A DNA stretch of 15,276 nucleotides from RPQK01 sp041946865 (GCA_041946865.1 JBHGBF010000127.1:1-15276); one strand, 5' to 3'; shown: positions 7,222-15,137, numbered from the stretch's first letter. Numbers and translations are program-made. Notes: generated by a model not told the origin, from the sequence alone.

Positions 7222-7782
7222 CTAAGCGGCCGGCGGTTGCCTGACCTTCAGGAATGCCAACCGGCTGTCGCCGCTCAGGACCTCCCGCACGATCACAAAT
7301 TCCTCCGGCGGCACGATCGTGGTTTTCTTGAAGGTCTCCAGAATAATCAGCATTTTACCGGTCGTAACGCCGAAGGCGGACATCTTTTCGAGCAGCTTGA
7401 CATGCCGGCCAAAATCGTACGGCGGATCAAAGAAGACAAAGTCCGGAAACGGCGGCTTCAGGCTGCGAAGCAAGGAGAAAACGTCCTGTTCGCGAATGAC
7501 GTACCCTTCCTCGATACCGCACAACTCGAGGTTCTTCTTCACCATCCGGATGGCATCCTTGCTCCGGTCGTTGAAGATGACCTGACGGGCGCCACGGCTC
7601 AAAGCCTCAACTCCGACCGCCCCGGACCCCGCAAAGGCGTCGAGCCAGACGGAGCCTTCAACATCAGGCAAGACGTTAAACAGCGTTTCACGCAAGCGGT
7701 CGCTCGTCGGACGCACCTCTCCCCTGACCGCCGCCAACCGTCGTCCGCCGTACTTGCCTGAAATGATGCGCATGTTGTCCAC
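7222..7782 (-). CDS. rsmD: 16S rRNA (guanine(966)-N2)-methyltransferase RsmD
   Basis: This 186-residue protein methylates G966 (E. coli numbering) of 16S rRNA, near the P site, during small-subunit assembly, using S-adenosylmethionine. It has the family N-terminus MRIISGKYGGR, the conserved RPTSDRLRETLFNVL stretch, the SAM-binding motif I LDAFAGSGAVGVEALSRGA (about 48-66) and the catalytic-type motif DPPY at 119-122. Length is typical. Two starts are possible: GTG at 7782, or ATG at 7773 giving MRIISGKYGGR, which matches the usual family start; neither has a strong ribosome binding site. It follows recG by 15 to 24 bases on the same strand, a common recG-rsmD arrangement, so the two are probably co-transcribed. 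The usual next neighbour coaD is absent. Confidence 0.95.
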   Translation of the reverse strand: MDNMRIISGKYGGRRLAAVRGEVRPTSDRLRETLFNVLPDVEGSVWLDAFAGSGAVGVEALSRGARQVIFNDRSKDAIRMVKKNLELCGIEEGYVIREQDVFSLLRSLKPPFPDFVFFDPPYDFGRHVKLLEKMSAFGVTTGKMLIILETFKKTTIVPPEEFVIVREVLSGDSRLAFLKVRQPPAA

Positions 7783-7797
7783 AGTGATCTCGGGCTG

Positions 7798-9918
7798 TCA
7801 TCCGACCTGGTAAAGCCCATAGCGCTGCTTCCACCAGTCGGCCAGTCGCTCGAGGGTCCCTGGTTCGAAACCTCCAACCTCGCCCGCGCGCCTGAAATAG
7901 CTTTCCGCATCCGCCTGCGCTTTTTCAAGTAAATCTCGGTCTCTGACGATGTTGCCGAAGAGAAACTCGGGCATTCCCGACTGGCGGGTGCCGACGAATT
8001 CGCCGGGACCGCGCAATTCCAGGTCCTTCTCAGCGATCTTGAAACCGTCGGTTGACCGCCTCATGATTTCCAGGCGTTCGAAAGCCTCCCGTGAATTGAA
8101 GCCTTCGGTGACCAGGATGCAGACAGCCTTATCGCGGCCCCGGCCGATTCGTCCGCGCAGCTGATGCAACTGCGAAAGGCCGAACCGGTCGGCGTGCTCG
8201 ACAACCATCATGCTCGCATTCGGGACATCGATGCCGACCTCGATCACCGTCGTCGACACCAGGATTTGGATCTGACCCGCCTTGAAACGCGCCATCAGGT
8301 CCTCTTTTTCCTCGCCCTTCAAACGCCCATGCATGAGGCCTACCCGGTAGTCGGGAAAGACGTCGCGCTGAAGATGCTCCGCCATCTCCGTGGCGGCCCG
8401 CAGGTCGAGCTTCTCCGACTGCTCGATCAGCGGATACACGACGTACGCCTGCCGCCCCTGTTGCAGTTCATGTCGTATCAAGTCGTAGACCTCGCTTCGC
8501 TGGTTACTTCTCTTCACCAGCGTCTGAACGGGCTGCCGTCCGGGAGGAAGCTGATCTATAACCGAAAGATCAAGATCTCCATAAAGGGTCAGGGCCAGGC
8601 TGCGAGGGATGGGAGTAGCGGTCATGACCAGAACATCAGGCCGGTCGCCTTTTTCGATCAGATTTGAACGCTGCATGACACCGAACCGGTGTTGCTCGTC
8701 GACCACGACCAAGGCGAGATCTTTGAACTCAACTCCCCCCTGAATGAGCGCATGAGTGCCTACGACCAGGTGTATGTCGCCGGAACGGATGCTTTCCAGG
8801 GTCTCTTTGCGCCTTTTTCCCTTGACGCTGCTGGTCAGCAAAGCCAGGCGGTAGGGGGAGCCGGACAGGTAGGACGTCATGTTTCGAAAATGCTGTTCTG
8901 CAAGGATTTCGGTAGGCGCCATGAGAGCCGCCTGCGCCCCGCTTTCGATCACCACCACCATCGCTTGCAATGCCACAATCGTCTTTCCCGACCCTACGTC
9001 GCCCTGGAGCAATCGATTCATGATCTTCGGGCTTGAAAGGTCCGTGACGATGTCCTTCAGGACACGCTTTTGCGCCTGTGTGGGATGAAACGGGAGGACT
9101 TTCTTGACCGCCTCACGGACGGCCGCGTCAATTCTGAGGTGGCGCGTCTTGGGGGCCAGTTCCCGCTGCCGGCGCAAGATCTGCAGCCCCAGCTGGAAAA
9201 AGAAAAACTCCTCGAAAACCAGCCTCTGTTGAAACGGCGTGTGAAGCTCGGCCAGATCAGCGAGGTAGCCATCCAACGCACGGCCAGGAGGAGATTCCGG
9301 GAAATGCAGAAGGCGGAGACTCGTCCGCCGATCCGGAAACCGGTATTTCTCGAGCAGGGAATCAGGAAGCGGCTCTTCCACCTGAGGCAGCAGTTCCTGC
9401 ATCAAGTAGAAGATAAGCTGGCGAAGCATTTTCGACGTCAGCTGTCCAACCCGCCGGTAGACCGGAACGATCCGACCGGTATGGATGGACTGTTCTCCCG
9501 CCTGATCCAGGATCTCGAAATCAGGGTTGAGCAGGCTGAGCCCGCCGCTGTAAGCGTCCGCTTTCGGAGTCCCGAAAAGGATGATTTGTTGCCCTTTGCG
9601 GAACACTCTGCTCAAGTAAACCTGATTAAAGAACTTCGCCTGAAGAGACCCGGTTCCGTCCGCCACCAGGATTTCAAAGATGCGCACCCGCTTCATCGGC
9701 GTCGTGTAAGAGCCGGTTACCAGCACTTCCGCCTGAATCACCGCTTCCTGATCTGGCAGGAGGTCTTTGATTTTCCGGAACCGGGTCCGGTCTTCATAGC
9801 GGAAGGGCCGGTACTTCAGCAGATCCTCCGCTGTGCGGATGCCGGCCTTTTCCAGCATGGCCGCCCGGCGCGGTCCCACGCCTTTGACGTACTGGACAGG
9901 GGAATCGAGACGGATCAT
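7798..9918 (-). CDS. recG: ATP-dependent DNA helicase RecG
   Basis: This is a full-length RecG of 706 residues. RecG is a double-stranded DNA translocase that remodels stalled replication forks and branch-migrates Holliday junctions in the cytoplasm. The N-terminal wedge/OB domain (about 1-240) opens with the VQYVKGVGPRRAAMLEKAGI helix-hairpin-helix-like stretch. The superfamily-2 motor follows: Walker A GDVGSGKT at 306-313, DEQH at 407-410, TATPIPRSLALT, and the late motifs LVSTTVIEVGIDVPNA and QLRGRIGRG. The conserved RecG C-terminal region (DGFKIAEKDLELRGPGEFVGTRQSG) is intact. The ATG at 9918 matches family N-termini, though the ribosome binding site is weak. It sits between the radical SAM gene (51 bases upstream) and rsmD (15 to 24 bases downstream) on the same strand. 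Confidence 0.97.
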   Translation of the reverse strand: MIRLDSPVQYVKGVGPRRAAMLEKAGIRTAEDLLKYRPFRYEDRTRFRKIKDLLPDQEAVIQAEVLVTGSYTTPMKRVRIFEILVADGTGSLQAKFFNQVYLSRVFRKGQQIILFGTPKADAYSGGLSLLNPDFEILDQAGEQSIHTGRIVPVYRRVGQLTSKMLRQLIFYLMQELLPQVEEPLPDSLLEKYRFPDRRTSLRLLHFPESPPGRALDGYLADLAELHTPFQQRLVFEEFFFFQLGLQILRRQRELAPKTRHLRIDAAVREAVKKVLPFHPTQAQKRVLKDIVTDLSSPKIMNRLLQGDVGSGKTIVALQAMVVVIESGAQAALMAPTEILAEQHFRNMTSYLSGSPYRLALLTSSVKGKRRKETLESIRSGDIHLVVGTHALIQGGVEFKDLALVVVDEQHRFGVMQRSNLIEKGDRPDVLVMTATPIPRSLALTLYGDLDLSVIDQLPPGRQPVQTLVKRSNQRSEVYDLIRHELQQGRQAYVVYPLIEQSEKLDLRAATEMAEHLQRDVFPDYRVGLMHGRLKGEEKEDLMARFKAGQIQILVSTTVIEVGIDVPNASMMVVEHADRFGLSQLHQLRGRIGRGRDKAVCILVTEGFNSREAFERLEIMRRSTDGFKIAEKDLELRGPGEFVGTRQSGMPEFLFGNIVRDRDLLEKAQADAESYFRRAGEVGGFEPGTLERLADWWKQRYGLYQVG

Positions 9919-9969
9919 GGGTAGCGTAACCAGGTGGTCGCCGGATGACAGGTCACGGCCGCAACACCG

Positions 9970-10956
9970 TCAAACCTCGATCGCATCACAGCGATTGTCA
10001 AACAAGTTCCCGGTCTGGTCAACCACTTCATAAGGCTCGACTTCGCAGTCGCTGTGCCTGAAATTGTACTTCTCCTTCAACTTCTTGATCTTCGACAGCA
10101 TCTCCTGCTGGTAATCATCGGAGGTGTAGACGCGCCGCCCGTAAATCCGTCTGTACCGGGCATGGAGCTCGGGCGCGTTTTTCTTCAGGAAGTCGTAAAA
10201 CGACTTTTTCGCGGAATCGCGGAGAAACAGGACGCGACCATGCACGTAGGCGGCGCCGTGCGCCGCCGCGGCTCGTACGACAGACTCGAGCGTCCGGTCC
10301 GAATCGGTGAGCCCCGGAATGATCGGCATCAGAAGGACTCCCGCCTTCACACCGGCCTCCGCGATGCTCCGGAGTGCCAGCAGTCGGGCTTCAGGGGTCG
10401 ACGACTTCGGCTCAAGTGCCCGCAGCAATCGTGAGCTCAGGCTGATGAGGGAAATGTTGACTCGAAAATCGTTCTGCTCCCCCACGCGCTTGAATAAGTC
10501 GATGTCCCTTCTGGCCAACGCCGACTTGGTGGTCACCGTTATGGTCAGGCCGCGTACCTGGGCAAAGACCTCGAGCAGCCGGCGGGTGATAAAAAATCTG
10601 GCCTCAGCCGGCTGGTAGGGATCGGTTGCCGACCCGATCGCCACGTGCTTGCCCCGGAGCTTCTTCACATCCAAAGTGCGCAACAGGATTTCGGGAGCGG
10701 CGGTCTTGATGAAGATCCGTCGTTCAAAATCCTCCCACGGCAGCTCCATGAATTCATGCGTGTAACGTGCGTAGCAATAAGCGCATCCGAACTCACAGCC
10801 GCGATAAGGATTCAAAGTCACGGCATTCGGCATTCGGCAGGTGTTGCAGGAGTTAAGAATCGTCTTGGCGGCCAGGGGAAGATACTGAACATCCTTCTTC
10901 TCTCGCAGCGGTTCCGGGCTGGCCGCAATATCGTCGAAAAGCAGGGTTTGCTGCAT
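9970..10956 (-). CDS. SplB-like radical SAM protein
   Basis: This 328-residue protein belongs to the SPL-related radical SAM group often annotated as Rv2578c/PA0069-like. The radical SAM [4Fe-4S] motif is Cys54-x3-Cys58-x2-Cys61 (GCEFGCAYCYARYTHEF). Typical downstream stretches follow: GSATDPYQPAEARFFITR, then TVTTKSALARRDIDL, and ISLSSRLLRALEPKSSTPEARL. The family resembles spore photoproduct lyase, but these non-spore-former members have no confirmed substrate, so a DNA repair role is only suggested by family and by the recG neighbour. An extra CNTC pair (Cys37, Cys40) precedes the cluster motif, in the conserved family context NSCNTCRMPNAVTLNPYRGC. The ATG at 10956 is supported by AAGGTGA about six bases upstream on the minus strand. 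It is first in the minus-strand run with recG and rsmD, 51 bases ahead of recG. Confidence 0.9.
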   Translation of the reverse strand: MQQTLLFDDIAASPEPLREKKDVQYLPLAAKTILNSCNTCRMPNAVTLNPYRGCEFGCAYCYARYTHEFMELPWEDFERRIFIKTAAPEILLRTLDVKKLRGKHVAIGSATDPYQPAEARFFITRRLLEVFAQVRGLTITVTTKSALARRDIDLFKRVGEQNDFRVNISLISLSSRLLRALEPKSSTPEARLLALRSIAEAGVKAGVLLMPIIPGLTDSDRTLESVVRAAAAHGAAYVHGRVLFLRDSAKKSFYDFLKKNAPELHARYRRIYGRRVYTSDDYQQEMLSKIKKLKEKYNFRHSDCEVEPYEVVDQTGNLFDNRCDAIEV

Positions 10957-11015
10957 ATCTTCACCTTTCTTTCACCATTCTAAAGGAGGATGGTGACAAG
11001 TGGAAGGGGACGCCG

Positions 11016-11040
11016 ATAAGCAGGCGTCCTGCCTGCTTAT
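11016..11040. repeat. Perfect 10-bp hairpin (REP-like) in divergent intergenic region
   Basis: ATAAGCAGGC (11016-11025) pairs perfectly with GCCTGCTTAT (11031-11040) across a five-base loop. There is no T-tract, and the site lies between two divergent gene starts, so it is not a normal terminator. It may be a REP-type palindrome or a regulator site. Confidence 0.75.
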
Positions 11041-11071
11041 TCGTCCAGACGACTGATCCTGTGGGCAGTGC

Positions 11072-11093
11072 GCGCAGGGCTTCATGCCTGCGC
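11072..11093. repeat. Second REP-like hairpin
   Basis: GCGCAGG (11072-11078) pairs with CCTGCGC (11087-11093), and C11080-G11086 can extend the stem past a bulged G around the loop TTCAT. Both hairpins in this intergenic region share the CAGG/CCTG core, which suggests related repetitive palindromes. Confidence 0.6.
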
Positions 11094-11107
11094 TCTCCGC
11101 CGTGTGC

Positions 11108-11127
11108 CGTGCTATATTGCGAGTGTG
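11108..11127 (+). promoter_or_regulatory. Extended -10 promoter abutting a GTG start (leaderless start)
   Basis: TGC directly precedes TATATT (11113-11118), an extended -10 box. The GTG start at 11125 begins six bases later and there is no Shine-Dalgarno sequence. The layout is the same as at 5865-5884, which makes a leaderless transcript likely. Confidence 0.6.
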
Positions 11128-11697
11128 AGAAGATACGCGCTGTTGCTCGCCCTGCTGTCGGCTCTCGTCTTTGCAGGATGTGCCAAAAACGTCAACAGGC
11201 AGATCAAGGAGGCGGTGGCCCACTTCGACAACCTTGATCTTTCTGAGAATGAAATCGAAATCCTGTCCACTCAGGAAATCGGCGGCAATGCGATTGCCCA
11301 GGTCCAGATCAAGACAGCGGTCAAGTTGGTCAAGAAAAACGGCCAGTGGGTGATGGACGAAGTGCGGATAGGAGATCGCCGCTGGGAAAAAGCGGATCAC
11401 ATCCGGGCCGTCCTGCGCAGCCAGCGGACCGAGACAACGCGAAAGCGGCTCCAGTTGATCGGAGAGGGAATCAGACGTTACGTCGAACGGCAGGGAGCGC
11501 TGCCGCAGGTCTCGGATTTCGATGGTCTGGTGGCGGTTCTCACACCGGAATACCTGCCTGAGGTCATCGCGCTTGATGCCTGGTCGAACGAATACGCCTA
11601 CAGACGGGTCTCACCGCACCTCGTCGAGGTCCGATCGAGCGGGCCCGACCGCCTTTACGGCACCGAGGACGATCTCACAGAGAGGATAGAGAAATGA
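11125..11697 (+). CDS. Lipoprotein with pseudopilin (GspG)-like C-terminal region
   Basis: This is a 190-residue predicted lipoprotein. The signal peptide MRRYALLLALLSALVFAGC ends in a lipobox (FAGC) with Cys19 as the lipidated residue. Residues 20-100 form an unrecognised alpha/beta region (AQVQIKTAVKLVKKNGQWVM resembles DUF4878-like small lipoprotein domains). Residues 105-190 resemble the C-terminal part of type II secretion major pseudopilins: a helix with YVERQGALP, then IALDAWSNEYAYRR, then SSGPDRLYGTEDDL, where acidic residues could bind calcium. It lacks the prepilin peptidase site and methylated Phe, so it is not a true pseudopilin. The frame is open from 11068, but GTG 11125 gives a clean lipoprotein signal and lies behind a -10 box. 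Its stop overlaps the next start (ATGA at 11694-11697). Function is unknown. Confidence 0.82.
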   Translation: MRRYALLLALLSALVFAGCAKNVNRQIKEAVAHFDNLDLSENEIEILSTQEIGGNAIAQVQIKTAVKLVKKNGQWVMDEVRIGDRRWEKADHIRAVLRSQRTETTRKRLQLIGEGIRRYVERQGALPQVSDFDGLVAVLTPEYLPEVIALDAWSNEYAYRRVSPHLVEVRSSGPDRLYGTEDDLTERIEK

Positions 11698-12572
11698 GTC
11701 GCGGGCTGATCATCATTATCGCGGTTGCCGGCGTCGCCGCGTTGATTGTGCCTCTGCTCCTCCTGACCCGCTCCGATGCTCTGCCCTGGGGGCATGACTA
11801 CAGCTCCGCTCTCGCTGATGCAAAGGCGCGCAACCGGATGGTCGTGGCGTATCTTTACACCGACTGGTGCACGTACTGCAAAAAGATGGAGACAGAGACC
11901 TTTCCGGACGAACACGTCAAGAGCCAGGCGCAGCGTTATGTCTGGCTGAAACTCAATCCTGAGAAAGACAAGGACGGGGCGCGGCTCCGACAGCAGTACG
12001 GAGTCAGCGGATACCCCACCCTCCTCTTCCTTGACAGCAACGGCGTCCGGCTCGACCAGATCGAAGGCTTTCTGCCGCCCGGCGCTTTTCTCCAGGTTCT
12101 TGGTCGGGTGTCTGAACGGGTCAGCTCACTGGAAGCATTAAAGGCCGGAGTGCATAAGCAGCCGGTATCCGTCCCGGCACGTTACCAGCTGGCCCAAAAG
12201 TATCTCGAGCTGAAGGACTACCGTCAAGCGGCCGAGGCGTTCGCTCAAGTCATTCAGGCCGATCCCCAAAACAAGCGTGCCAAGAACGAGCCGGCTTACT
12301 ACCATCTGGCGCTGAGCCTCGCGTCGCTGGCGGAGTACGCCAAGGCCCAAGAACAGCTTGATGTCCTCGAGAAGAAGTACCCTGACGGAGCGCTCGCCCC
12401 GCAAGCGACCATCCTGCGCGGCCAGATCCTTTATCAGCAAGGGGAAATCGAGAAAGCCCGGGCGAGCTTCGATCGGTTTCTTCAGAAGTACCCGACGAAC
12501 GAAAACGCCAGCCTCGTCAGGCGCATGCTGGCCGAGATCGGCCCCAGGCTGCCGCTGAGCGCGGCCCACTAG
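11694..12572 (+). CDS. Membrane-anchored thioredoxin-fold protein with C-terminal TPRs
   Basis: This 292-residue protein has one N-terminal transmembrane helix (about 4-24) and an outer soluble part. The thioredoxin-like domain (about 32-150) shows the redox motif Cys59-Thr-Tyr-Cys62 in TDWCTYCKKM and the cis-proline in SGYPT (Pro108). This form of motif is typical of DsbD-C/thioredoxin_7-like proteins, which reduce or isomerise disulphides in the periplasm. From about 160 to 285 there are three TPR-like repeats (RYQLAQKYLELKDYRQAAEA, then YYHLALSLASLAEYAKAQEQ, then LRGQILYQQGEIEKARASF), probably for partner docking. The ATG overlaps the stop of the lipoprotein gene and AGAGAGGA lies just upstream, so translation is likely coupled. 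The partner is unknown; the lipoprotein encoded upstream has no cysteine other than the lipidated one, so it is not an obvious substrate. Confidence 0.88.
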   Translation: MSRGLIIIIAVAGVAALIVPLLLLTRSDALPWGHDYSSALADAKARNRMVVAYLYTDWCTYCKKMETETFPDEHVKSQAQRYVWLKLNPEKDKDGARLRQQYGVSGYPTLLFLDSNGVRLDQIEGFLPPGAFLQVLGRVSERVSSLEALKAGVHKQPVSVPARYQLAQKYLELKDYRQAAEAFAQVIQADPQNKRAKNEPAYYHLALSLASLAEYAKAQEQLDVLEKKYPDGALAPQATILRGQILYQQGEIEKARASFDRFLQKYPTNENASLVRRMLAEIGPRLPLSAAH

Positions 12573-12609
12573 CGTCGTGTTGCGCAAGTCCGTTGACCCT
12601 CTTCAGTCA

Positions 12610-12713
12610 CCGGCAACCGGCAGCCGCCAACCGGTAACCGCCAACCGGCAACCGGCAACCGGCAACCGCCAACTGGCAACCGGCAACCGGTAACTGGTAA
12701 CCGGTAACTGGTG
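12610..12713. repeat. Heptanucleotide tandem repeat array (CCGGCAA-type)
   Basis: Fourteen complete 7-bp units run from 12610 to 12707, followed by a partial CTGGTG. The main unit is CCGGCAA, with variants CCGGTAA, CCGCCAA, CTGGCAA, CTGGTAA and CCGGCAG. The left part is mostly CAA-type units and the right part TAA-type. It fills the gap between the thioredoxin-TPR gene and the glycosyltransferase gene. The units are contiguous, with no spacers, so this is not a CRISPR. Such heptamers are known as mobile or slippage-prone intergenic repeats in some phyla. Confidence 0.93.
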
Positions 12714-12802
12714 TTCCCTTCCCCCCAAAATGCCGTTAAAATTGACTAGACAAGTCTCAAGTAGCAATTCTGCTAACCGTCCTGAGCCCAAAGATTTAGA
12801 CG

Positions 12803-13873
12803 ATGAGTCCAGAGTTTAATGAAACCGCCCGGGCGGTCGACCGTGTGCCGGAGGCTAGCAAGGCAGGCAGTCGAATGAGGCGAGAGAGCGCGCTCGGATC
12901 CGATCGTATCTTCCTGACCTGGCTGCCCTATTCTCAGCGCAGTCAGACTCTGGCCGAAAGATTCTTCGCGACACCCGTCTACTTCGCTTACCTGTCGGGC
13001 AGCCGAAGCGTTTTCAAGGCCGTCGTCCGCTATTCTTTCATGACGTTTCATACTGTCGGGTCCATCGTCCGGCGCCGGCCGCGCCTGGTCTTCGTCATGA
13101 ATCAGCCCGTCTTTCTTCCGCTGGTCGCTTTTCTTCTCTCGTTTCCGTTCAAGTATAGATACGTCATCGATTCGCACTCCGGCCTGTTCAACAAACCGGA
13201 ATGGCGCTGGTCTCTTCCACTCGTCAAGTACGCCTACCGCCGTTCGCTCTTTTCCATCGTGACCAACCCGGAACACAAGACTCGCGTCGAGTCGTGGGGG
13301 GCCCGGGTCGAAGTACTCGGCGCATTGACGCTGGCGGAGGAGCCGGCGAAGCCTTTTTCGCGCCCTTCCGATCCCTGTTTCGTGGTCATCGGGACATTTG
13401 CCTCGGATGAGCCGACAGCTGAAGTGCTGGAGGCCTGCAGGCGAATGCCGGATTGTCGTTTTTATGTCACGGGGTCTCTCAAGAAAGCGCCTCGGAGCCT
13501 GGTCCGGCAGGCGCCGGCAAACGTCACTTTTACCGACTTCATGCCGCGGCCGGACTATGTCGGTCTCGTCCAGGCCATGGACGGCGCGATAGTCCTCGTC
13601 AAGAACGACAACGTGATGCAGAGAGGCGCTTACGAGGCTATGTCGTGGGCGGTGCCCGTTATCACCTCGGACTGGCCCCTTCTGCGGGACACCTTCCGTT
13701 GGGGGACGCTATTCGTCGACAACACGCCCGGGCAGATCGCCAAAGCCGTTCGCCAACTGGTCGAGCGCCCGGAATTCTTCCGGGCGGAGATCCGGCGCCT
13801 TCAACAGGAATCCGCTGTCCGGTGGGAAGCAGAGATTGCCCGGATCAATCGTTTCCTCGCGGAGGCGCAATAG
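12803..13873 (+). CDS. Glycosyltransferase, GT-B fold (GT4-like)
   Basis: This 356-residue protein looks like a GT-B glycosyltransferase that adds a sugar to a lipid-linked or growing polysaccharide on the cytoplasmic face of the membrane. The N-terminal half has RRRPRLVFVMNQPVFLPLVA and a hydrophobic FLLSFPFKYRYVIDSHSGL segment. The C-terminal nucleotide-sugar-binding half has CFVVIGTFASDEP, then RFYVTGSLKKAP, then NVTFTDFMPRPDYVGLVQAM, and the acidic donor-binding region RGAYEAMSWAVPVITSDWPL. No signal peptide is present. The ATG at 12803 lacks a clear ribosome binding site; ATG 12875, with AGGCAGG upstream, would remove an unconserved-looking 24-residue leader. It is seven bases upstream of the dehydrogenase gene, so the pair forms the start of a polysaccharide operon. 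Donor and acceptor cannot be told. Confidence 0.85.
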   Translation: MSPEFNETARAVDRVPEASKAGSRMRRESALGSDRIFLTWLPYSQRSQTLAERFFATPVYFAYLSGSRSVFKAVVRYSFMTFHTVGSIVRRRPRLVFVMNQPVFLPLVAFLLSFPFKYRYVIDSHSGLFNKPEWRWSLPLVKYAYRRSLFSIVTNPEHKTRVESWGARVEVLGALTLAEEPAKPFSRPSDPCFVVIGTFASDEPTAEVLEACRRMPDCRFYVTGSLKKAPRSLVRQAPANVTFTDFMPRPDYVGLVQAMDGAIVLVKNDNVMQRGAYEAMSWAVPVITSDWPLLRDTFRWGTLFVDNTPGQIAKAVRQLVERPEFFRAEIRRLQQESAVRWEAEIARINRFLAEAQ

Positions 13874-13880
13874 AGACATC

Positions 13881-15137
13881 ATGCGGATTTCGGTTTTTGG
13901 CCTCGGATACGTCGGCTGTGTGTCGGCGGCCTGTCTGGCCCGCCTCGGCAATGAAGTGGTCGGCGTGGATGTCAATCCGCACAAGGTGGACCTGATTCGT
14001 TCCGGACAGTCCACCATTGTGGAAGACGAGATCGCAGACATCATCAAGAACGCGGTATGTAGCGGCCTCCTGACCGCCACAGGATCCGCTGTCGAAGCGA
14101 TCGCCGCTACGGAAATCAGCCTGGTATGCGTGGGTACGCCGTCAAGGGAGAACGGCAGCCTGGACCTTTCCTACATCGACTCAGCGTGTCGTTCCATCGG
14201 CGCCGGCCTGGCGCTGAAAGAAGACTACCATGTAGTGGTCATCCGCTCGACCATGCTTCCCGGCTCTACGCGCTCGACCGCAATCCCGGTTCTGGAGGCG
14301 TCGTCCGGGAAAAAGGCCGGCAGGGACTTTGGCGTTTGCGTCAACCCGGAGTTTCTCCGGGAAGGCTCCTCCGTCCGCGACTTCTTCCAGCCGCCCTACA
14401 CGCTGATCGGCTGCGATGAGAGCCGGCCCTCGGACCTGGTGGAGCAGCTGTACTCAACTATCGAGGCCGAAACGATCAGGGTGCCCCTCGAAACGGCTGA
14501 GATGATCAAGTACGCCTGCAACTCCTTCCACGCCGTCAAGATCTGTTTCGCCAACGAGATCGGACGGTTATGCAAGAGCCTCGGCGTGGATGGGCACCAG
14601 CTGATGGAGATTTTCACGAAGGACCAGAAACTGAACATTTCGAAAGCCTACCTGCGGCCCGGGTTTGCCTTCGGCGGGTCCTGCCTGCCGAAAGATGTCA
14701 GGGCTCTCAACCATTTTGCGCGCGTCTCCGACGTGGAAATTCCCTTGCTTGCGTCCCTCCTCCCCAGCAACCAGGCACAGCTTGACCAGGCCTTGCGGCT
14801 CATCACCAAGGGCGGGCGAAGGAATATCGGGGTCGTTGGGCTTTCGTTCAAGCCTGGAACCGACGATCTGCGGGAAAGTCCTCTCGTTATCCTGGTCGAA
14901 CACCTTATCGGCCGCGGCTTTCCGGTCAAGGTTTATGACGCTAACGTCCAGTTGTCACGGATTTTTGGCGCCAACAAGCAGTACATTGAAAGGGAAATCC
15001 CGCACATCGAGAAGCTGATGGTCCGGTCGCTCGCGGAACTGATCGAATTCGCCAAGGTGGTCGTGGTGGGGCACAGGCGGATGGACCTGTCAGGCTTCAA
15101 CCTGGCGGGGAAAGAGGTCATTGAGCTGGAGAAGTAG
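13881..15137 (+). CDS. AlgD-like GDP-mannose/UDP-glucose 6-dehydrogenase
   Basis: This 418-residue enzyme oxidises a nucleotide sugar to its uronic acid in two NAD-dependent steps, feeding exopolysaccharide synthesis. The NAD-binding motif is GLGYVG at 7-12. The substrate-binding stretch is NPEFLREG. The catalytic residues fall at Lys210 (EMIKYACN) and Cys268 (FGGSCLPKD); these are the positions I recall for Pseudomonas AlgD. Further AlgD-like stretches are GSLDLSYID, LSFKPGTDDLRESPLV and GANKQYIEREIPHIEKL. This favours GDP-mannose 6-dehydrogenase over UDP-glucose dehydrogenase, but substrate is not certain. The ATG at 13881 gives the usual MRISVFGLGYVG start; the frame is open back to 13836, which would overlap the glycosyltransferase. 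Partner genes probably continue beyond the window. Confidence 0.93.
   Translation: MRISVFGLGYVGCVSAACLARLGNEVVGVDVNPHKVDLIRSGQSTIVEDEIADIIKNAVCSGLLTATGSAVEAIAATEISLVCVGTPSRENGSLDLSYIDSACRSIGAGLALKEDYHVVVIRSTMLPGSTRSTAIPVLEASSGKKAGRDFGVCVNPEFLREGSSVRDFFQPPYTLIGCDESRPSDLVEQLYSTIEAETIRVPLETAEMIKYACNSFHAVKICFANEIGRLCKSLGVDGHQLMEIFTKDQKLNISKAYLRPGFAFGGSCLPKDVRALNHFARVSDVEIPLLASLLPSNQAQLDQALRLITKGGRRNIGVVGLSFKPGTDDLRESPLVILVEHLIGRGFPVKVYDANVQLSRIFGANKQYIEREIPHIEKLMVRSLAELIEFAKVVVVGHRRMDLSGFNLAGKEVIELEK

Noticed and set aside
7126..7761. 211-residue open frame on the plus strand
   Set aside because: It is antisense to rsmD; composition and lack of motifs mark it as a shadow.
9070..9924. 284-residue open frame on the plus strand
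   Set aside because: It is antisense to recG, whose motifs are unmistakable; the frame is a GC-rich shadow.
12610..12713. CRISPR array
   Set aside because: The units are 7 bp and contiguous with no spacers; no Cas gene is present.
12603..12791. Small repeat-containing frame on the minus strand
   Set aside because: It is a translation of the heptamer array (repeating LPVAG/RLPVT pattern), not a protein.
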